The notes: generated by a model not told the origin, from the sequence alone. A DNA stretch of 64,000 nucleotides from Xenorhabdus sp. BG5 (GCF_015163665.1 NZ_JADEUG010000015.1:27278-91277), one strand, 5' to 3'. Counted from the first letter of the stretch, positions 25,789-36,570 are shown. Made by a program: numbers and translations.

Positions 25789-26616
25789 ATGCTTGGTGAA
25801 CATATTGATACACATATGGATGGCGAAAGCTTGAGTAACATTGCAGCTTGTTCTAAATATCACTTTCACAGATTGTTTTCTGCAACTTATGGTATCGGTG
25901 TTGCTGCATATATCAGGCAAATTCGATTGAAAAGAGCTATTTTTGAATTAGCGTATAACGATAATTCAGTAATAGATATTGCTCTTGCATGTGGATATGA
26001 AAGTCCTGAAGCATTCTCCAGAGCGTTCAAAAGTTCGGTTGGTCAAAGTCCTATTGAATTCAGAAAAAAACCTGATTGGTCTGTCTGGCACAGACACTAC
26101 CAAATCATAAATAATATCAGGACTAAAATGATGAGTGAGAAATTATCTCCTGTTGAAGTAAAAATTGTCAATTTTCCAGAAACCACTGTGGCAGTTATGG
26201 AACACAAAGGTTCGCCATCCAATATTGGCAATACAATCAGAGAGTTCAAAGAGTGGAGAATCAATAATAAATTATCCCCAGAACGTCACCGAACTTTTAA
26301 TTTTGTTTATGCAGATCCCGCAAACATTGACCCGCAAGAGTATCAGTTTGATTTGTGTGTAGAGATCTCGCCAAAGTTTGAGGTTAAGAATGCAAAAGTT
26401 GCATTAAAAACAATCAAATCAGGAAAATGTGCTTATATTAGATACACGGGTTCAGATGAGGGAATAACTCCCATAGTCAATTATTTGTATACAAATTGGT
26501 TAGCGGAACATAATCAAGAAGTTCGGGATTTCCCGCTCTTTTTTGAACGAGTAAAGTTGTTCCCAGCTGTGACCGAAGCCGAGGCTGTCACTGATATTTA
26601 CTTGCCTCTGGTGTAA
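25789..26616 (+). CDS. AraC-family regulator with GyrI-like effector domain
   Basis: Residues 1-95 hold two helix-turn-helix motifs (ESLSNIAACSKYHFHRLFSA and VIDIALACGYESPEAFSRAF), and residues about 115-275 a GyrI-like small-molecule-binding domain (VNFPETTVAVMEHKG, CAYIRYTGSDEG). This is the Rob/SAV2435-like architecture. Family members usually begin about ten residues before the first helix; here in-frame codons upstream (reading HISYRVY) precede a stop, so the N-terminus may be slightly short. The gene starts 130 bases from the island's end, so insertion may have removed its original promoter or first codons. Confidence 0.85.
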   Translation: MLGEHIDTHMDGESLSNIAACSKYHFHRLFSATYGIGVAAYIRQIRLKRAIFELAYNDNSVIDIALACGYESPEAFSRAFKSSVGQSPIEFRKKPDWSVWHRHYQIINNIRTKMMSEKLSPVEVKIVNFPETTVAVMEHKGSPSNIGNTIREFKEWRINNKLSPERHRTFNFVYADPANIDPQEYQFDLCVEISPKFEVKNAKVALKTIKSGKCAYIRYTGSDEGITPIVNYLYTNWLAEHNQEVRDFPLFFERVKLFPAVTEAEAVTDIYLPLV

Positions 26617-27132
26617 AACACCTTGCCGGTTATTGCTACGTTAGCTTGTAATATAATGGCGTGATGATAGTTCCAGTCTCTTAATCAGACATCTTCGATT
26701 AAGAGACTGGCGACTATAATTATAGTTCAAAAAACGAACTAACATTGCCCTGGTGTGGGCGAGTAATATTTTAATTCAAAATAATGAAAATAATTTGTCC
26801 GCACAGAAGGAGAAGTGTCTCCCTAATCTAACGTCCAGACAAAATATAAATTTTATCTTATGTTTTGATAATGAAATTAATACACCAGACAAATATCAAA
26901 ATCAACATATAAAAACACAAATGTTGATTTTGATGATGGATAAATGTGTCATTATTTAATGATGAATAAACAAAAAAACAAATAAATAAAATTAACTCGT
27001 TGATATTATTAAATATTATTTAAACCGCGATACCTCTGTTGTCAACAGCAAGACAAAAATCAAGAATATTATTTACCTTATGTATAGCATGGTTATTAAC
27101 CGCTAAGTTGTATAAATATTCATATGATACAT
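26617..27132. other. Intergenic region with a perfect 13-bp inverted repeat
   Basis: No supported gene. CCAGTCTCTTAAT (26673-26685) and its exact complement (26698-26710) form a hairpin with a 12-base loop 57 bases after the AraC-like stop. No T-run follows, so a classical terminator is not shown. The rest is AT-rich. Confidence 0.5.
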
Positions 27133-27756
27133 CTATGTGATAAGGAAGTTTTCTCCATATCCGAACCTTTCTTCCATTATGTCTCCAATGACTATCCAAT
27201 TATCCAAACTCTCTTTATTCGATTCTTTGATATGAAACTGCTGCTGTTTTGGATCGAAACATAGTTTTGGATTGTTACTCTGGTAATTACCTCTCCTGAT
27301 TATTAATAAATCCCCTGAATTATGTTTACCTGATAAATCATCCTCAAGTAAAACGGCAACAACATTAGGCCCAGTGCCAAAATAATAGGTCAGCTGCCTT
27401 CCAACAAGCAGGGTACCTATCTTACCGTCCAGAAATTCGGAAGTAACACATTCAGATTGCATAAATAATGGAACAGCACAGGGATTCATATTTCCCTCAT
27501 AAGAAATGCTCCTATCCAAACGCTCTTTTTCTGCGATATCAGTTGATTCTATTTCACTATATGATACGCCAAAGAAATTGGAGATTTTCTGTATTGTGGA
27601 AGAGTGAACGTTTTGCACTCTATCTTCTAAGATATTATAAATAGTTGTACGATTAAGGCCTGTTTTCTGACAGAGCGATACTCTTGTTTCCCCTCTGGAA
27701 TCGAGTAAATATTGCAAGTTTTTTCTCAGGTGTTCCATTTTTTGCTTCTTATACAT
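27133..27756 (-). CDS. XRE-type transcriptional regulator (LexA/CI-like length)
   Basis: The 207-residue protein has an N-terminal helix-turn-helix (LRKNLQYLLDSRGETRVSLC, then LNRTTIYNILEDRVQNV) and a C-terminal beta-rich domain of about 110 residues. I cannot see a clear Ser-Lys peptidase dyad, so calling it an S24 repressor is not justified. Start at 27756, or 18 bases later at an internal ATG. It is divergent from a LuxR-type gene with a 384-base AT-rich region between them, which may contain shared promoters. Confidence 0.7.
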   Translation of the reverse strand: MYKKQKMEHLRKNLQYLLDSRGETRVSLCQKTGLNRTTIYNILEDRVQNVHSSTIQKISNFFGVSYSEIESTDIAEKERLDRSISYEGNMNPCAVPLFMQSECVTSEFLDGKIGTLLVGRQLTYYFGTGPNVVAVLLEDDLSGKHNSGDLLIIRRGNYQSNNPKLCFDPKQQQFHIKESNKESLDNWIVIGDIMEERFGYGENFLIT

Positions 27757-28140
27757 ATTAACGCCCAGAAAAATATATAACTAGCTAATTTATATGATTT
27801 TTTAGACTAAACTTTTTTTATAAGAGCAGGAAAGGGTGAAAAACACTCTTGCTATTGAACAGTAAAAGTGATACCAATTTTTTCTTGGATGCAATTATTT
27901 ATTATAAAAAATATTAATTGAGTAAATTATATTTTTGGAGAGATTTGCAAAAAACAGATAATAAATAGCATAAAAGCAGACAAAAACAGATGAAATATGA
28001 CTTGCACCGATATTTTAAATTTCAACTCAACAATTACCTTGGAAAATTAACCTTGATGAATATGGAATCAATACAAGTAGAAACATAAATACAAACATCC
28101 TTATTTACAATGAATAAACTAACAATTATTTGAGATAGAG
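27757..28140. other. AT-rich divergent promoter region
   Basis: No gene, no strong hairpin. It separates the divergent XRE and LuxR regulators and must contain both promoters. No operator was identified. Confidence 0.4.
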
Positions 28141-28836
28141 ATGAGTTTATCCTATAAAAATAATGAACCCTATTTCAAGGGACTAATTGCCATGATGGAA
28201 CATCTCAGCGATCCTTGGGGTATTAAGGATTTGGACTCCAGACATATCTATATGAATAAAGCGGCTTATCTTTACACCAACACACCAGAATACTTTGATA
28301 TTGAAGGTAAGTTAGACTGTGAATTTCCAACTGATTGGTCTGACGACCAATTTTCACAAGATCTCAAAGAGCATGACCGGAGAGCTGAGGAAGCAAAAGA
28401 TAGAGTTTCCATTATCGAAACACATTATTGGTACGGAAAAAACAATTTGGCCCCTTTCATCAGTGAAAAATTTCCCGTGTATAACGATGAAAAAGAGTGT
28501 ATCGGGATAGTTTGGAATGCTAAGCCATTAAGTAGCTTCTCTCCCTTAAAATACATTAATCGTCACAAACCCAGCATACTCACTACAGAAGCAACCACAG
28601 ACCTGTTTACTCGTGGTGAGTTGGACATTATTTTCTTCATGCTGCAAAGGCGCGCAAATAAAGAAATTGCCCAAATATACAACGTTAGTCACAAAACGAT
28701 AGAAAATAGAGTTTATAACATCTATCAAAAAGCGAATGTTCATTCACTCCAGCAATTTGAGGAGTTTTGCAAACACTTACAATTAGATAGCTATATACCA
28801 GAACGTCTAATTGAAAAAGGCGTTCTATTTCTCTAA
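28141..28836 (+). CDS. LuxR-family solo regulator with PAS-type sensor domain
   Basis: The 231-residue protein has a PAS-like domain (about 10-135; SDPWGIKDLDSRHIYMNKAA and ETHYWYGKNNLAPFISEKFP) and a LuxR DNA-binding domain (about 160-215; TRGELDIIFFMLQRRANKEI, VSHKTIENRVYNIYQKANV). Photorhabdus genomes carry large sets of PAS4-LuxR solos without cognate LuxI synthases. There is no luxI-like gene in the window. The ligand and targets are unknown. Confidence 0.88.
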   Translation: MSLSYKNNEPYFKGLIAMMEHLSDPWGIKDLDSRHIYMNKAAYLYTNTPEYFDIEGKLDCEFPTDWSDDQFSQDLKEHDRRAEEAKDRVSIIETHYWYGKNNLAPFISEKFPVYNDEKECIGIVWNAKPLSSFSPLKYINRHKPSILTTEATTDLFTRGELDIIFFMLQRRANKEIAQIYNVSHKTIENRVYNIYQKANVHSLQQFEEFCKHLQLDSYIPERLIEKGVLFL

Positions 28837-29169
28837 AAGATATCAAAAAAAGTAATGGTAATACTAAAAATTGAGCGCTGTCCACTAAAGCGAGTACCAC
28901 AAACACAACGTGTATCACTGTTAAGTGTGGCTATTGTGCTTATAGGCATGTTGACAGCATTGGATCAGTTTATGCTTGGGGCTGGGTAAAGGCCATCAAG
29001 GCGCCTTTTCTGTCCGTGATATTGGCCGTTGTGTTTGGTGCGATACTGACGCACTGCGCTTGTCTTCTCCGTGTTACTGGGCTAAATACATTAACCCGGT
29101 AACACGGAGAGTTGAAAAACACCTGAAGGAATGTTGCTAAATCATAAATTTCATATAAATAACAATTTA
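28837..29169. other. Intergenic region with possible gene remnant and long inverted repeat
   Basis: A 44-codon frame at 28855-28989 (LLSVAIVLIGMLTALDQFML) and a following frame (KAPFLSVILAVVFGAILTHC) look like hydrophobic protein pieces in two frames, perhaps a decayed membrane protein. At 29067-29081 and 29095-29109 lies a 15-bp inverted repeat with one mismatch. It sits 60 bases past the fbaA stop; no T-run follows on either strand. Confidence 0.35.
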
Positions 29170-30246
29170 TTACAGCACATCAACCGCATTCAGTTCTTTA
29201 AAGGCTTGCTCCAGACGAATAACCATAGAAGCCTGAGCCGCACGCAGCCAAACACGTGGATCGTAGAATTTCTTGTTAGGTTTATCTGCGCCCTCTGGGT
29301 TACCCAACTGGCCTTGCAGGTAGCCTTCGTTCTTTTTGTAGTAGTCCAGAATACCTTCCCAAGTTGCCCACTGGGTATCGGTATCGATATTCATTTTCAC
29401 TACACCGTAGCTCACGGCTTCCTGAATCTCTTCTGCGGTAGAGCCAGAGCCACCGTGGAAGACAAAGTCCAGGCTGTTGTGTGGCAGGCTGAATTTTTCA
29501 GAAACGTAGTCCTGTGAATTGCGCAGAATTTTTGGCGTCAGTTTAACATTGCCTGGTTTGTATACACCGTGGACGTTACCGAAAGAAGCCGCGATGGTGA
29601 AACGTGGGCTAATAGCGTTCAGTTTCTCATACGCATAGGCCACATCTTCCGGCTGTGTATACAGGGAAGAACTGTCCAGATGGGAATTATCAACACCATC
29701 TTCCTCACCGCCCGTACAACCCAATTCGATTTCCAGTGTCATGTCGATTTTCGCCATACGTGCCAGATATTGGCTGCAAATCTCGATATTTTCTTCCAGA
29801 GATTCTTCTGACAGGTCAATCATGTGGGAGGAGAACAGAGGTTTGCCAGTTTGCGCATAGTGTTTCTCACCCGCTTCCAGCAAGCCGTCGATCCATGGCA
29901 GCAGTTTACGTGCACAATGGTCGGTATGCAGGATAACAGGCACGCCATAATGTTCTGCCATTTGGTGAACGTGGTGAGCACCAGAAATAGCACCGATAAT
30001 CGCGGCTTGTTGACCTTCTGCTTTCAGGCCCTTACCAGCAATGAAAGAAGCACCACCGTTGGAAAACTGGATAATGACCGGAGCACGTACTTTTGCCGCC
30101 GTTTCCAACACTGCGTTGATGGAATCAGTACCGACGCAGTTAACCGCTGGTAACGCGAAATTGTTTTCTTTAGCGACGGCAAAGACTTTTTGAACATCAT
30201 CACCAGTGATGACACCCGGTTTTACGAAATCAAAAATTTTAGACAT
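29170..30246 (-). CDS. fbaA: Fructose-bisphosphate aldolase, class II
   Basis: The 358-residue enzyme cleaves fructose 1,6-bisphosphate to glyceraldehyde 3-phosphate and dihydroxyacetone phosphate, using zinc. It has the zinc-binding HTDHCARK segment, LEIELGCTGGEEDGVDNS, and the phosphate-binding FVFHGGSGST and NIDTDTQWA. The length equals that of E. coli FbaA within one residue. It follows pgk and epd in the usual enterobacterial order epd-pgk-fbaA. Confidence 0.97.
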   Translation of the reverse strand: MSKIFDFVKPGVITGDDVQKVFAVAKENNFALPAVNCVGTDSINAVLETAAKVRAPVIIQFSNGGASFIAGKGLKAEGQQAAIIGAISGAHHVHQMAEHYGVPVILHTDHCARKLLPWIDGLLEAGEKHYAQTGKPLFSSHMIDLSEESLEENIEICSQYLARMAKIDMTLEIELGCTGGEEDGVDNSHLDSSSLYTQPEDVAYAYEKLNAISPRFTIAASFGNVHGVYKPGNVKLTPKILRNSQDYVSEKFSLPHNSLDFVFHGGSGSTAEEIQEAVSYGVVKMNIDTDTQWATWEGILDYYKKNEGYLQGQLGNPEGADKPNKKFYDPRVWLRAAQASMVIRLEQAFKELNAVDVL

Positions 30247-30271
30247 GTTACGTGGTCCTGTATTGACATTG

Positions 30272-30295
30272 AACAGGCAGCCAATGCTGCCTGTT
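30272..30295 (-). promoter_or_regulatory. Intercistronic hairpin between pgk and fbaA
   Basis: A perfect 10-bp stem AACAGGCAGC/GCTGCCTGTT with a CAAT loop lies in the short pgk-fbaA gap. Without a T-run it is more likely an RNA processing or stability element than a terminator. Confidence 0.5.
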
Positions 30296-30304
30296 TATTA
30301 CAAC

Positions 30305-31471
30305 TTAATTACTTTTAGCACGTTCTTCCAGCATCACAACGGCGGGCAGTTTTTTGCCTTCAACGAACTCAAGGAAAGCACCACCACCAGTAGAGATGTA
30401 AGAGATCTTATCGGCAATTTCGAACAGATCGATTGCCGCTAAGGTATCGCCACCACCTGCGATTGAGAAAGCATCGCTTTCAGCAATTGCGCGGGCAATA
30501 ATTTCGGTTCCTTTACGGAAGTTAGGGAATTCAAAAACGCCTACCGGACCATTCCACAAAATGGTCTTGGCGCTTTTCAGGATTTCAGCCAGACGTTCGG
30601 CAGAAGCATCACCCAGGTCAAGGATCTGCTCTTCATCTTTAATTTCGCTGGTAGATTTTAGCGTTGCTTCCGCAGTCTCAGAGAATTCTGTCGCAACACG
30701 AACATCGGTAGGAACCGGGATGTCGCAGCTTTCCATCAGTTTTTTTGCTTCTGAGATCAAATCATCTTCGTACAGTGAACGGCCAACGTTGTGCCCTTCT
30801 GCGGCAACAAACGTATTAGCAATCCCACCCCCTACGATCAGCTGATCGGCAATTTTGGACAGTGAATCAAGGACTGTCAGTTTGGTTGAAACCTTAGATC
30901 CCCCCACAATCGCCACCATTGGACGGGCAGGGCTGTGCAGTGCTTTACCCAAAGCTTCCAATTCACCAGACAGCAAGGGGCCAGCACAAGCAATGGGGGC
31001 AAACTTGGCAACGCCGTGAGTTGACGCTTGCGCACGGTGCGCAGTACCAAAAGCATCCATTACATATATATCACACAGTGCCGCATACTGCTTTGATAAC
31101 GCTTCATCGTCTTTTTTCTCACCTTTGTTGAAGCGAACGTTTTCCAGGATAACTAGTTCGCCTTCTACCACTTCAACACCATCCAGATAGTTTTTTTCCA
31201 GACGAACAGGAGAAGAAAGTGCTTCTTTCAAATAATCAACGACAGGTTGCAGTGAGAACTCTTCGTTGTATTCTCCCTCAGTTGGGCGTCCCAGGTGAGA
31301 AGTAACCATGACCTTGGCTCCCTGATTCAACGCAGCCTCAATCGTCGGCAAAGACGCACGGATACGTGCATCAGAGGTAACTTTGCCATCTTTTACAGGC
31401 ACATTCAGATCAGCACGGATCAATACGCGTTTACCCGCTAGATCTAAATCAGTCATCTTAATTACAGACAT
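30305..31471 (-). CDS. pgk: Phosphoglycerate kinase
   Basis: The 388-residue enzyme transfers the acyl phosphate of 1,3-bisphosphoglycerate to ADP. Landmarks are [30 protein letters not shown], the hinge and nucleotide region [10 protein letters not shown], and [12 protein letters not shown] with [14 protein letters not shown]. Start at 31471 ([13 protein letters not shown], as in other enterobacteria; GAGAGG upstream), not the in-frame ATG five codons earlier. Glycolytic and constitutive in related genomes. Confidence 0.97.
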   Translation of the reverse strand: MSVIKMTDLDLAGKRVLIRADLNVPVKDGKVTSDARIRASLPTIEAALNQGAKVMVTSHLGRPTEGEYNEEFSLQPVVDYLKEALSSPVRLEKNYLDGVEVVEGELVILENVRFNKGEKKDDEALSKQYAALCDIYVMDAFGTAHRAQASTHGVAKFAPIACAGPLLSGELEALGKALHSPARPMVAIVGGSKVSTKLTVLDSLSKIADQLIVGGGIANTFVAAEGHNVGRSLYEDDLISEAKKLMESCDIPVPTDVRVATEFSETAEATLKSTSEIKDEEQILDLGDASAERLAEILKSAKTILWNGPVGVFEFPNFRKGTEIIARAIAESDAFSIAGGGDTLAAIDLFEIADKISYISTGGGAFLEFVEGKKLPAVVMLEERAKSN

Positions 31472-31545
31472 GGTGAATCCTCTCATTGATTCTTTATAAA
31501 ATTACTCAATCTTCTGCTGTGGGCCGTTTGTGACACAACAAATGA

Positions 31546-32565
31546 TTATTTGAAACCGGTTGCGGCCATTGCCAGCGTCGTATCAATCATGCGATTGGCA
31601 AAGCCCCACTCATTGTCACACCACACAAGGGTTTTAATCAGGTGCTTCCCGCTAACCCTCGTTTGTGTGCCATCCACAATAGCACTGTGGGGATCGTGGT
31701 TAAAATCCGTTGAGACCAACGGCAAATCAGTGTAATCCACTATACCACGAAACTCCCTGGCCGCTGATTTTTGCAGGAGCTGGTTCACATCTTCCACACT
31801 TACTGGCGAACAGACAGTTACGCTTAGGTCAATGGCGGTCACATTGATAGTCGGCACCCGAACAGAAATCGCTTCAAACCGATCATTGAATTTAGGAAAA
31901 ATACGTGTGATCCCCACTGCCAGTTTTGTATCAACAGGAATAATGGATTGACTGGCCGCCCGGGTTCGACGTAAATCACGGTGATAAGCATCAATCACGG
32001 GTTGATCATTCATTGATGCGTGGATGGTTGTCACCGTACCAGATTCAATATTGAACGCATCATCCAATACCTTGATGATTGGAATGATGCAGTTTGTTGT
32101 ACAGGATGCATTAGAAACAATGCGATCTTCGGCAACCAATGCATGGTGATTGACACCATATACGACGGTTGCATCCAGATTATTTCCTCCCGGATGTGCA
32201 AACAGGACTTTCTTGGCTCCACTGGCGATATGAGACTCTCCGTCTGCTCGTTCACCATACCTACCTGTGCAGTCAAGAACAATATCAATGCCCAACTCTT
32301 TCCACGGCAAAGCCGAGATATTCGGTTGATGAAATAGCCGGATACTGTCGTTTCCTACTTGCAATAAATCATTATTCAGGCGTACATCCCATGCAAAACG
32401 CCCATGACTGGAATCGTATTTCAATAAGTGAGCAATGCCTTGTGCGTCTGCCAACTCATTGATAGCGATCACTGAAATTTCAGCTTGACGCCCGGATTCG
32501 TAAAGAGCACGCAAGACGCTGCGCCCTATTCTTCCGAAACCATTAATCGCTACCCTGATAGTCAT
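31546..32565 (-). CDS. epd: D-erythrose-4-phosphate dehydrogenase
   Basis: The 339-residue protein is a GAPDH paralogue. The Rossmann motif is [19 protein letters not shown] and the catalytic cysteine is in [10 protein letters not shown]. Its position upstream of pgk and exact length identify it as Epd, which supplies 4-phosphoerythronate for pyridoxal phosphate synthesis, rather than GapA. Related genomes have it between tktA and pgk, as here. Confidence 0.94.
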   Translation of the reverse strand: MTIRVAINGFGRIGRSVLRALYESGRQAEISVIAINELADAQGIAHLLKYDSSHGRFAWDVRLNNDLLQVGNDSIRLFHQPNISALPWKELGIDIVLDCTGRYGERADGESHIASGAKKVLFAHPGGNNLDATVVYGVNHHALVAEDRIVSNASCTTNCIIPIIKVLDDAFNIESGTVTTIHASMNDQPVIDAYHRDLRRTRAASQSIIPVDTKLAVGITRIFPKFNDRFEAISVRVPTINVTAIDLSVTVCSPVSVEDVNQLLQKSAAREFRGIVDYTDLPLVSTDFNHDPHSAIVDGTQTRVSGKHLIKTLVWCDNEWGFANRMIDTTLAMAATGFK

Positions 32566-32790
32566 GTTACTCCCTGAATTTCTCTATAGTTACGCGACCG
32601 CTTAGGATAACTGAGCAATGTCTACTTGTACTGATAATTCCTCACAAAATTAGCCAGTTTGTGACGGACAAGACATTTTATTATCTCATTTCTACGTTTA
32701 ACTGAAACGGTTCAGCCATTATAAAAGAAGACTACGAGAAAAAAGGAATGATGGCAAGCGCCATTCGTCACATTTGGAGGAAAGGTTGAA

Positions 32791-32834
32791 CAAAAAAAGA
32801 GCGCATTCGCTCTGAAATTGATACGAATGCGCTT
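32791..32834 (-). terminator. Terminator of tktA
   Basis: On the minus strand a 9-bp stem (GCGCATTCG/CGAATGCGC) followed by a T-rich run lies 20 bases after the tktA stop. It separates tktA from the epd-pgk-fbaA operon. Confidence 0.85.
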
Positions 32835-32853
32835 ATTATGGATTATTTGCTGA

Positions 32854-34848
32854 TTATTTCAGCAAACCCGTTGCTTTGGCTACTACATTTTCAACCGTAA
32901 AGCCAAACTCTTTGAACAGAACATCAGCAGGTGCAGATTCACCGAAAGTATTCATACCAACGATAGCACCATTGATACCAACGTATTTGAACCAGTAATC
33001 AGAAATACCTGCTTCGATAGCAACACGGGCAGAAACTGCCGCTGGCAATACCGCTTCACGATATGCAGCATTTTGCTTATCGAAAGCATCGGTAGATGGC
33101 ATAGAAACCACGCGAACCTGACGACCTTCGGCAGTCAGTTGTTCAGCCGCTTTCACCGCCAATTCGACTTCGGAACCCGTTGCAATCAGAATCAATTCAG
33201 GCTGGCCTGCACAATCTTTCAGGATGTAAGCCCCTTTCTCGATATTCGCCAATTGCTCAGTAGTACGATCCTGTTGTGCCAGGTTTTGACGAGAGAAGAT
33301 CAATGCGGTTGGGCCATCTTTGCGCTCAATAGCATATTTCCACGCAATCGCAGATTCAACCTGGTCACATGGACGCCATGTGCTCATATTTGGCGTTACA
33401 CGCAGGCTGGCAATTTGCTCAACTGGTTGGTGAGTTGGACCATCTTCACCTAATCCGATGGAATCGTGGGTATAAACGAAAATGCTGCGCACTTTCATCA
33501 GTGCTGCCATGCGTACAGCGTTACGGGCATATTCCACGAACATCAGGAATGTTGCGCCATAAGGCACAAAACCACCATGCAACGCGATACCGTTCATGAT
33601 GGCAGACATACCAAATTCACGCACACCGTAGTGAATGTAGTTACCGTCCTGAACTTCGTTCAGAGGCTTAGAGCCAGACCACATGGTCAGGTTACTTGGT
33701 GCTAAGTCAGCAGAGCCACCCATGAATTCTGGCAGAACTTTACCGAATGCTTCCAGTGCATTTTGTGATGCCTTACGGCTGGCAATGGAGGCTGGGTTCT
33801 GTTGCAGCTTTTCAATAAATGCCTTGGACTCCGCTTCCCAGTTTGCTGGCAGCTCACCGCGGGTACGACGGTTAAATTCAACAGCCAATTCTGGATAAGC
33901 TTGCGCGTATGCAGCAAATTTCTCTTCCCAAGTGGCTTCTTTAACCTTGCCTGCTTCCTGCGCGTTCCAGCCAGCGTAAATGCCCTGAGGAATTTCAAAC
34001 GCAGGATGTTCCCACCCCAGCGCTTTACGGGTTGCTTCAATTTCAGCATCACCCAATGGAGCACCGTGACATTCTTCTTTGCCTGCTTTGTTTGGTGAAC
34101 CAAAGCCGATGATGGTTTTGCACATCAACAGAGAGGGTTTGTTTGTTTCTTTACGTGCTGCGTCGATGGCTGCTGCAATAGCCTCAGAATCATGGCCATC
34201 TACGCCACGGATAACATGCCAGCCATAGGCTTCAAAGCGTGCTGCGGTATCATCAGTGAACCAACCTTCTACCTCACCATCGATAGAAATACCGTTGTCA
34301 TCATAGAACGCGATCAATTTGCCCAGTTTCAGTGTCCCCGCCAAAGAGCAAACTTCATGGGAGATCCCTTCCATCATACAGCCGTCACCCATGAACACAT
34401 AAGTATAATGATCGACGATATCATGGCCTGGACGGTTGAACTGCGCTGCCAGTGTGCGTTCTGCAATCGCAAAACCAACTGCATTGGCAATACCCTGTCC
34501 CAATGGACCAGTAGTGGTTTCTACGCCTGGAGTATAGCCATATTCGGGATGGCCCGGCGTTTTAGAGTGTAGTTGACGGAAGTTCTTCAAATCATCAATA
34601 GAAACATCATAACCCGTCAGGTGAAGAAGGCTATATATCAGCATGGAGCCGTGGCCATTAGATAACACGAAACGGTCACGATCAACCCAGCCAGGATTAG
34701 AAGGGTTATGGTTCAGATAGTCGCGCCACAGCACTTCAGCAATATCGGCCATTCCCATTGGTGCGCCAGGATGCCCTGATTTTGCTTTCTGCACAGCGTC
34801 CATGCTTAAAAAGCGGATAGCATTAGCAAGGGTTTTACGAGTGGTCAT
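32854..34848 (-). CDS. tktA: Transketolase
   Basis: The 664-residue, thiamine diphosphate-dependent enzyme of the pentose phosphate pathway matches E. coli TktA in length (663). Landmarks are the N-terminal [20 protein letters not shown], the cofactor motif [11 protein letters not shown] with [10 protein letters not shown], and the pyrimidine domain [23 protein letters not shown] lies seven bases before the ATG. It has its own terminator. Confidence 0.97.
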   Translation of the reverse strand: MTTRKTLANAIRFLSMDAVQKAKSGHPGAPMGMADIAEVLWRDYLNHNPSNPGWVDRDRFVLSNGHGSMLIYSLLHLTGYDVSIDDLKNFRQLHSKTPGHPEYGYTPGVETTTGPLGQGIANAVGFAIAERTLAAQFNRPGHDIVDHYTYVFMGDGCMMEGISHEVCSLAGTLKLGKLIAFYDDNGISIDGEVEGWFTDDTAARFEAYGWHVIRGVDGHDSEAIAAAIDAARKETNKPSLLMCKTIIGFGSPNKAGKEECHGAPLGDAEIEATRKALGWEHPAFEIPQGIYAGWNAQEAGKVKEATWEEKFAAYAQAYPELAVEFNRRTRGELPANWEAESKAFIEKLQQNPASIASRKASQNALEAFGKVLPEFMGGSADLAPSNLTMWSGSKPLNEVQDGNYIHYGVREFGMSAIMNGIALHGGFVPYGATFLMFVEYARNAVRMAALMKVRSIFVYTHDSIGLGEDGPTHQPVEQIASLRVTPNMSTWRPCDQVESAIAWKYAIERKDGPTALIFSRQNLAQQDRTTEQLANIEKGAYILKDCAGQPELILIATGSEVELAVKAAEQLTAEGRQVRVVSMPSTDAFDKQNAAYREAVLPAAVSARVAIEAGISDYWFKYVGINGAIVGMNTFGESAPADVLFKEFGFTVENVVAKATGLLK

Positions 34849-35547
34849 TCTTTACTCCAAGTCGGATAAAAGCGTTAGTAAACTAAGAACTAATTTTCGC
34901 AGCGCAGCATACAAACCGCAATCATTAATACCAGATAATTAATGCCAGATGATAAGGAGGACTATCTTAATTTCTCCTTGACAATAATTCTTTGATTTAC
35001 CTCGTTGTTTTGGTGCCCTATCGAGATCATGCAGACAACTAAAGGTGTTATTGCGCAAATAGAGAATAATTTCTCAGCATAACTTGCGCAGCAATAGAAA
35101 GCCGCGTATTAGACACGATACCCAATAGGTTAATCAAGACCAAAAAGACCCATTTTTCAGTCAAATTCGGATAATGAACAAAATTCACTTGTAATATATT
35201 TTGATGTCAACTGCAATTTTGGTGATATCTCCTGTTCCAGGGATATATTCCCTTGCTTATATGCCATAGCTTGAAAGTCTATTGTGAAAGATAATTTCTC
35301 TATAAAAAATAGAAAAACAAAATAAAAATTTATAAATAAATCATTTATGGACAGCTATCATTATTCTATTTTTTATTTTAAATAAATTATCACCCACTAT
35401 AAAAGTCACCCATAAAAATATGCCAGCAACTCAATAAAGTTTAATTATTAGGTGATAAAAAAAAGTAATTTGAATTAATGACGCAAAAAGGTGAGTTTAT
35501 AAATTCGCCATCATTTAAGTGTATTCAAAAATAATTAAGGAAATAAC
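34849..35547. other. AT-rich intergenic region between divergent tktA and a secreted-protein gene
   Basis: About 700 bases without a supported gene. It must contain the promoters of both neighbours; no operator, RNA gene or strong hairpin was recognised. AAGGAAAT lies before the 35548 start codon. Confidence 0.5.
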
Positions 35548-36402
35548 ATGAAGAAAATAATTATTTTTATTTCATTATATTTATTGGGATTACAAATAGC
35601 TTTTTCCAACGTTAATTCAATAAATACAAACTCTGGTTACGATCTTGCGACAGAATTAACTCAACGATATAACGACACTAGAAATAATTGTGGAGATGGG
35701 GACCATCCTGCATTTTTATGTTCAGGGATTATGTTAAGAGGAACAGTCCCTTCAGATTATTATTATTCTTGGAATCCAAGTCCACACTCACAAAGTAGCG
35801 GTGGTGTCTCATTTTCTTATTTGAGAACTGATTCAAAACTTATTACATTAGATGCTGGTTACACAAATGGTTTCATTTTTTCTCCTTATTTATCCGCATC
35901 GGCAAATAATAAAAAACATCCTGAAGCTCTTTGCTATTTCCCTATCAATGCAGTCTCTGCCGACAGAGATGAAAAAGGATGTGGTGCTACTCCTGGAATT
36001 TCCCACAGTGCGCCTTGTCAACAAATTGGAATTACTACTGCGCAACAGTGGATAGAAAATGGAAGCGATGAAGAGAGTCAGTGTGGTTTTGATGTCAGCA
36101 TTAAACCAGGGGAAAATCATGCTGATGCCTTCATACAGGGCGTTCAGGCACGTTTACAGCTCTTGTTGGCAATAAATAATGAATTAATATTGGCTACCTG
36201 GCCCCAAAATATTCCCAATGAATTACCCATCGAAGCCTTTTTTTATCTTCCAGGAGGGCTTGATGGTGCACAACATGATCAAAGGGAATTTTATAATGTC
36301 ACGGGGAAAATAGTGCCGATTATAAAGATAGCTCTTCCCGATAATTATAGCCAAGATGCTACTTTCACTTATAATCAAGAGGATCAAGTCATTAACAACT
36401 AA
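35548..36402 (+). CDS. Secreted halovibrin-like protein
   Basis: The 284-residue protein has a signal peptide (KKIIIFISLYLLGLQIAFS) and several cysteines in a secreted domain. The pattern ELTQRYNDTRNNCGDGDHPA, FLCSGIMLRGTVPSDYYYSW, NPSPHSQSSGGVSFSYLR, then GITTAQQWI and QCGFDV is one I associate with the halovibrin (Hvn) family of Vibrio and Pseudomonas. Some halovibrins are secreted NAD-glycohydrolases; whether this protein has any such activity is not shown. It is monocistronic and AT-rich. Confidence 0.55.
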   Translation: MKKIIIFISLYLLGLQIAFSNVNSINTNSGYDLATELTQRYNDTRNNCGDGDHPAFLCSGIMLRGTVPSDYYYSWNPSPHSQSSGGVSFSYLRTDSKLITLDAGYTNGFIFSPYLSASANNKKHPEALCYFPINAVSADRDEKGCGATPGISHSAPCQQIGITTAQQWIENGSDEESQCGFDVSIKPGENHADAFIQGVQARLQLLLAINNELILATWPQNIPNELPIEAFFYLPGGLDGAQHDQREFYNVTGKIVPIIKIALPDNYSQDATFTYNQEDQVINN

Positions 36403-36537
36403 AAAATAAAGAACAGAAAATAAACCTAAAGGCCAAAGTCAGTTCCATTAAGAACTATCACTAAAGAAAGAAATTCAATTGATAATTGAATATGCCAGAT
36501 GTTAAGTTAACTATACCAATCTAACTGCAAGATGCGT

Positions 36538-36570
36538 GTAATTTCTCCCCGCTTCGCGGGGAGAAATTAC
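36538..36570. repeat. Perfect 15-bp palindromic hairpin
   Basis: GTAATTTCTCCCCGC, loop TTC, then the exact complement. It is GC-rich against an AT-rich background and lacks a T-run on both sides. It may be a REP/MITE-like repeat or a terminator of the preceding gene. Confidence 0.6.

Noticed and set aside
26753..26959. 68-codon rightward frame after the AraC gene
   Set aside because: AT-rich, no ribosome binding site, composition not protein-like.
33702..34103. 133-codon frame within tktA
   Set aside because: Other frame of a highly conserved enzyme; no supporting features.
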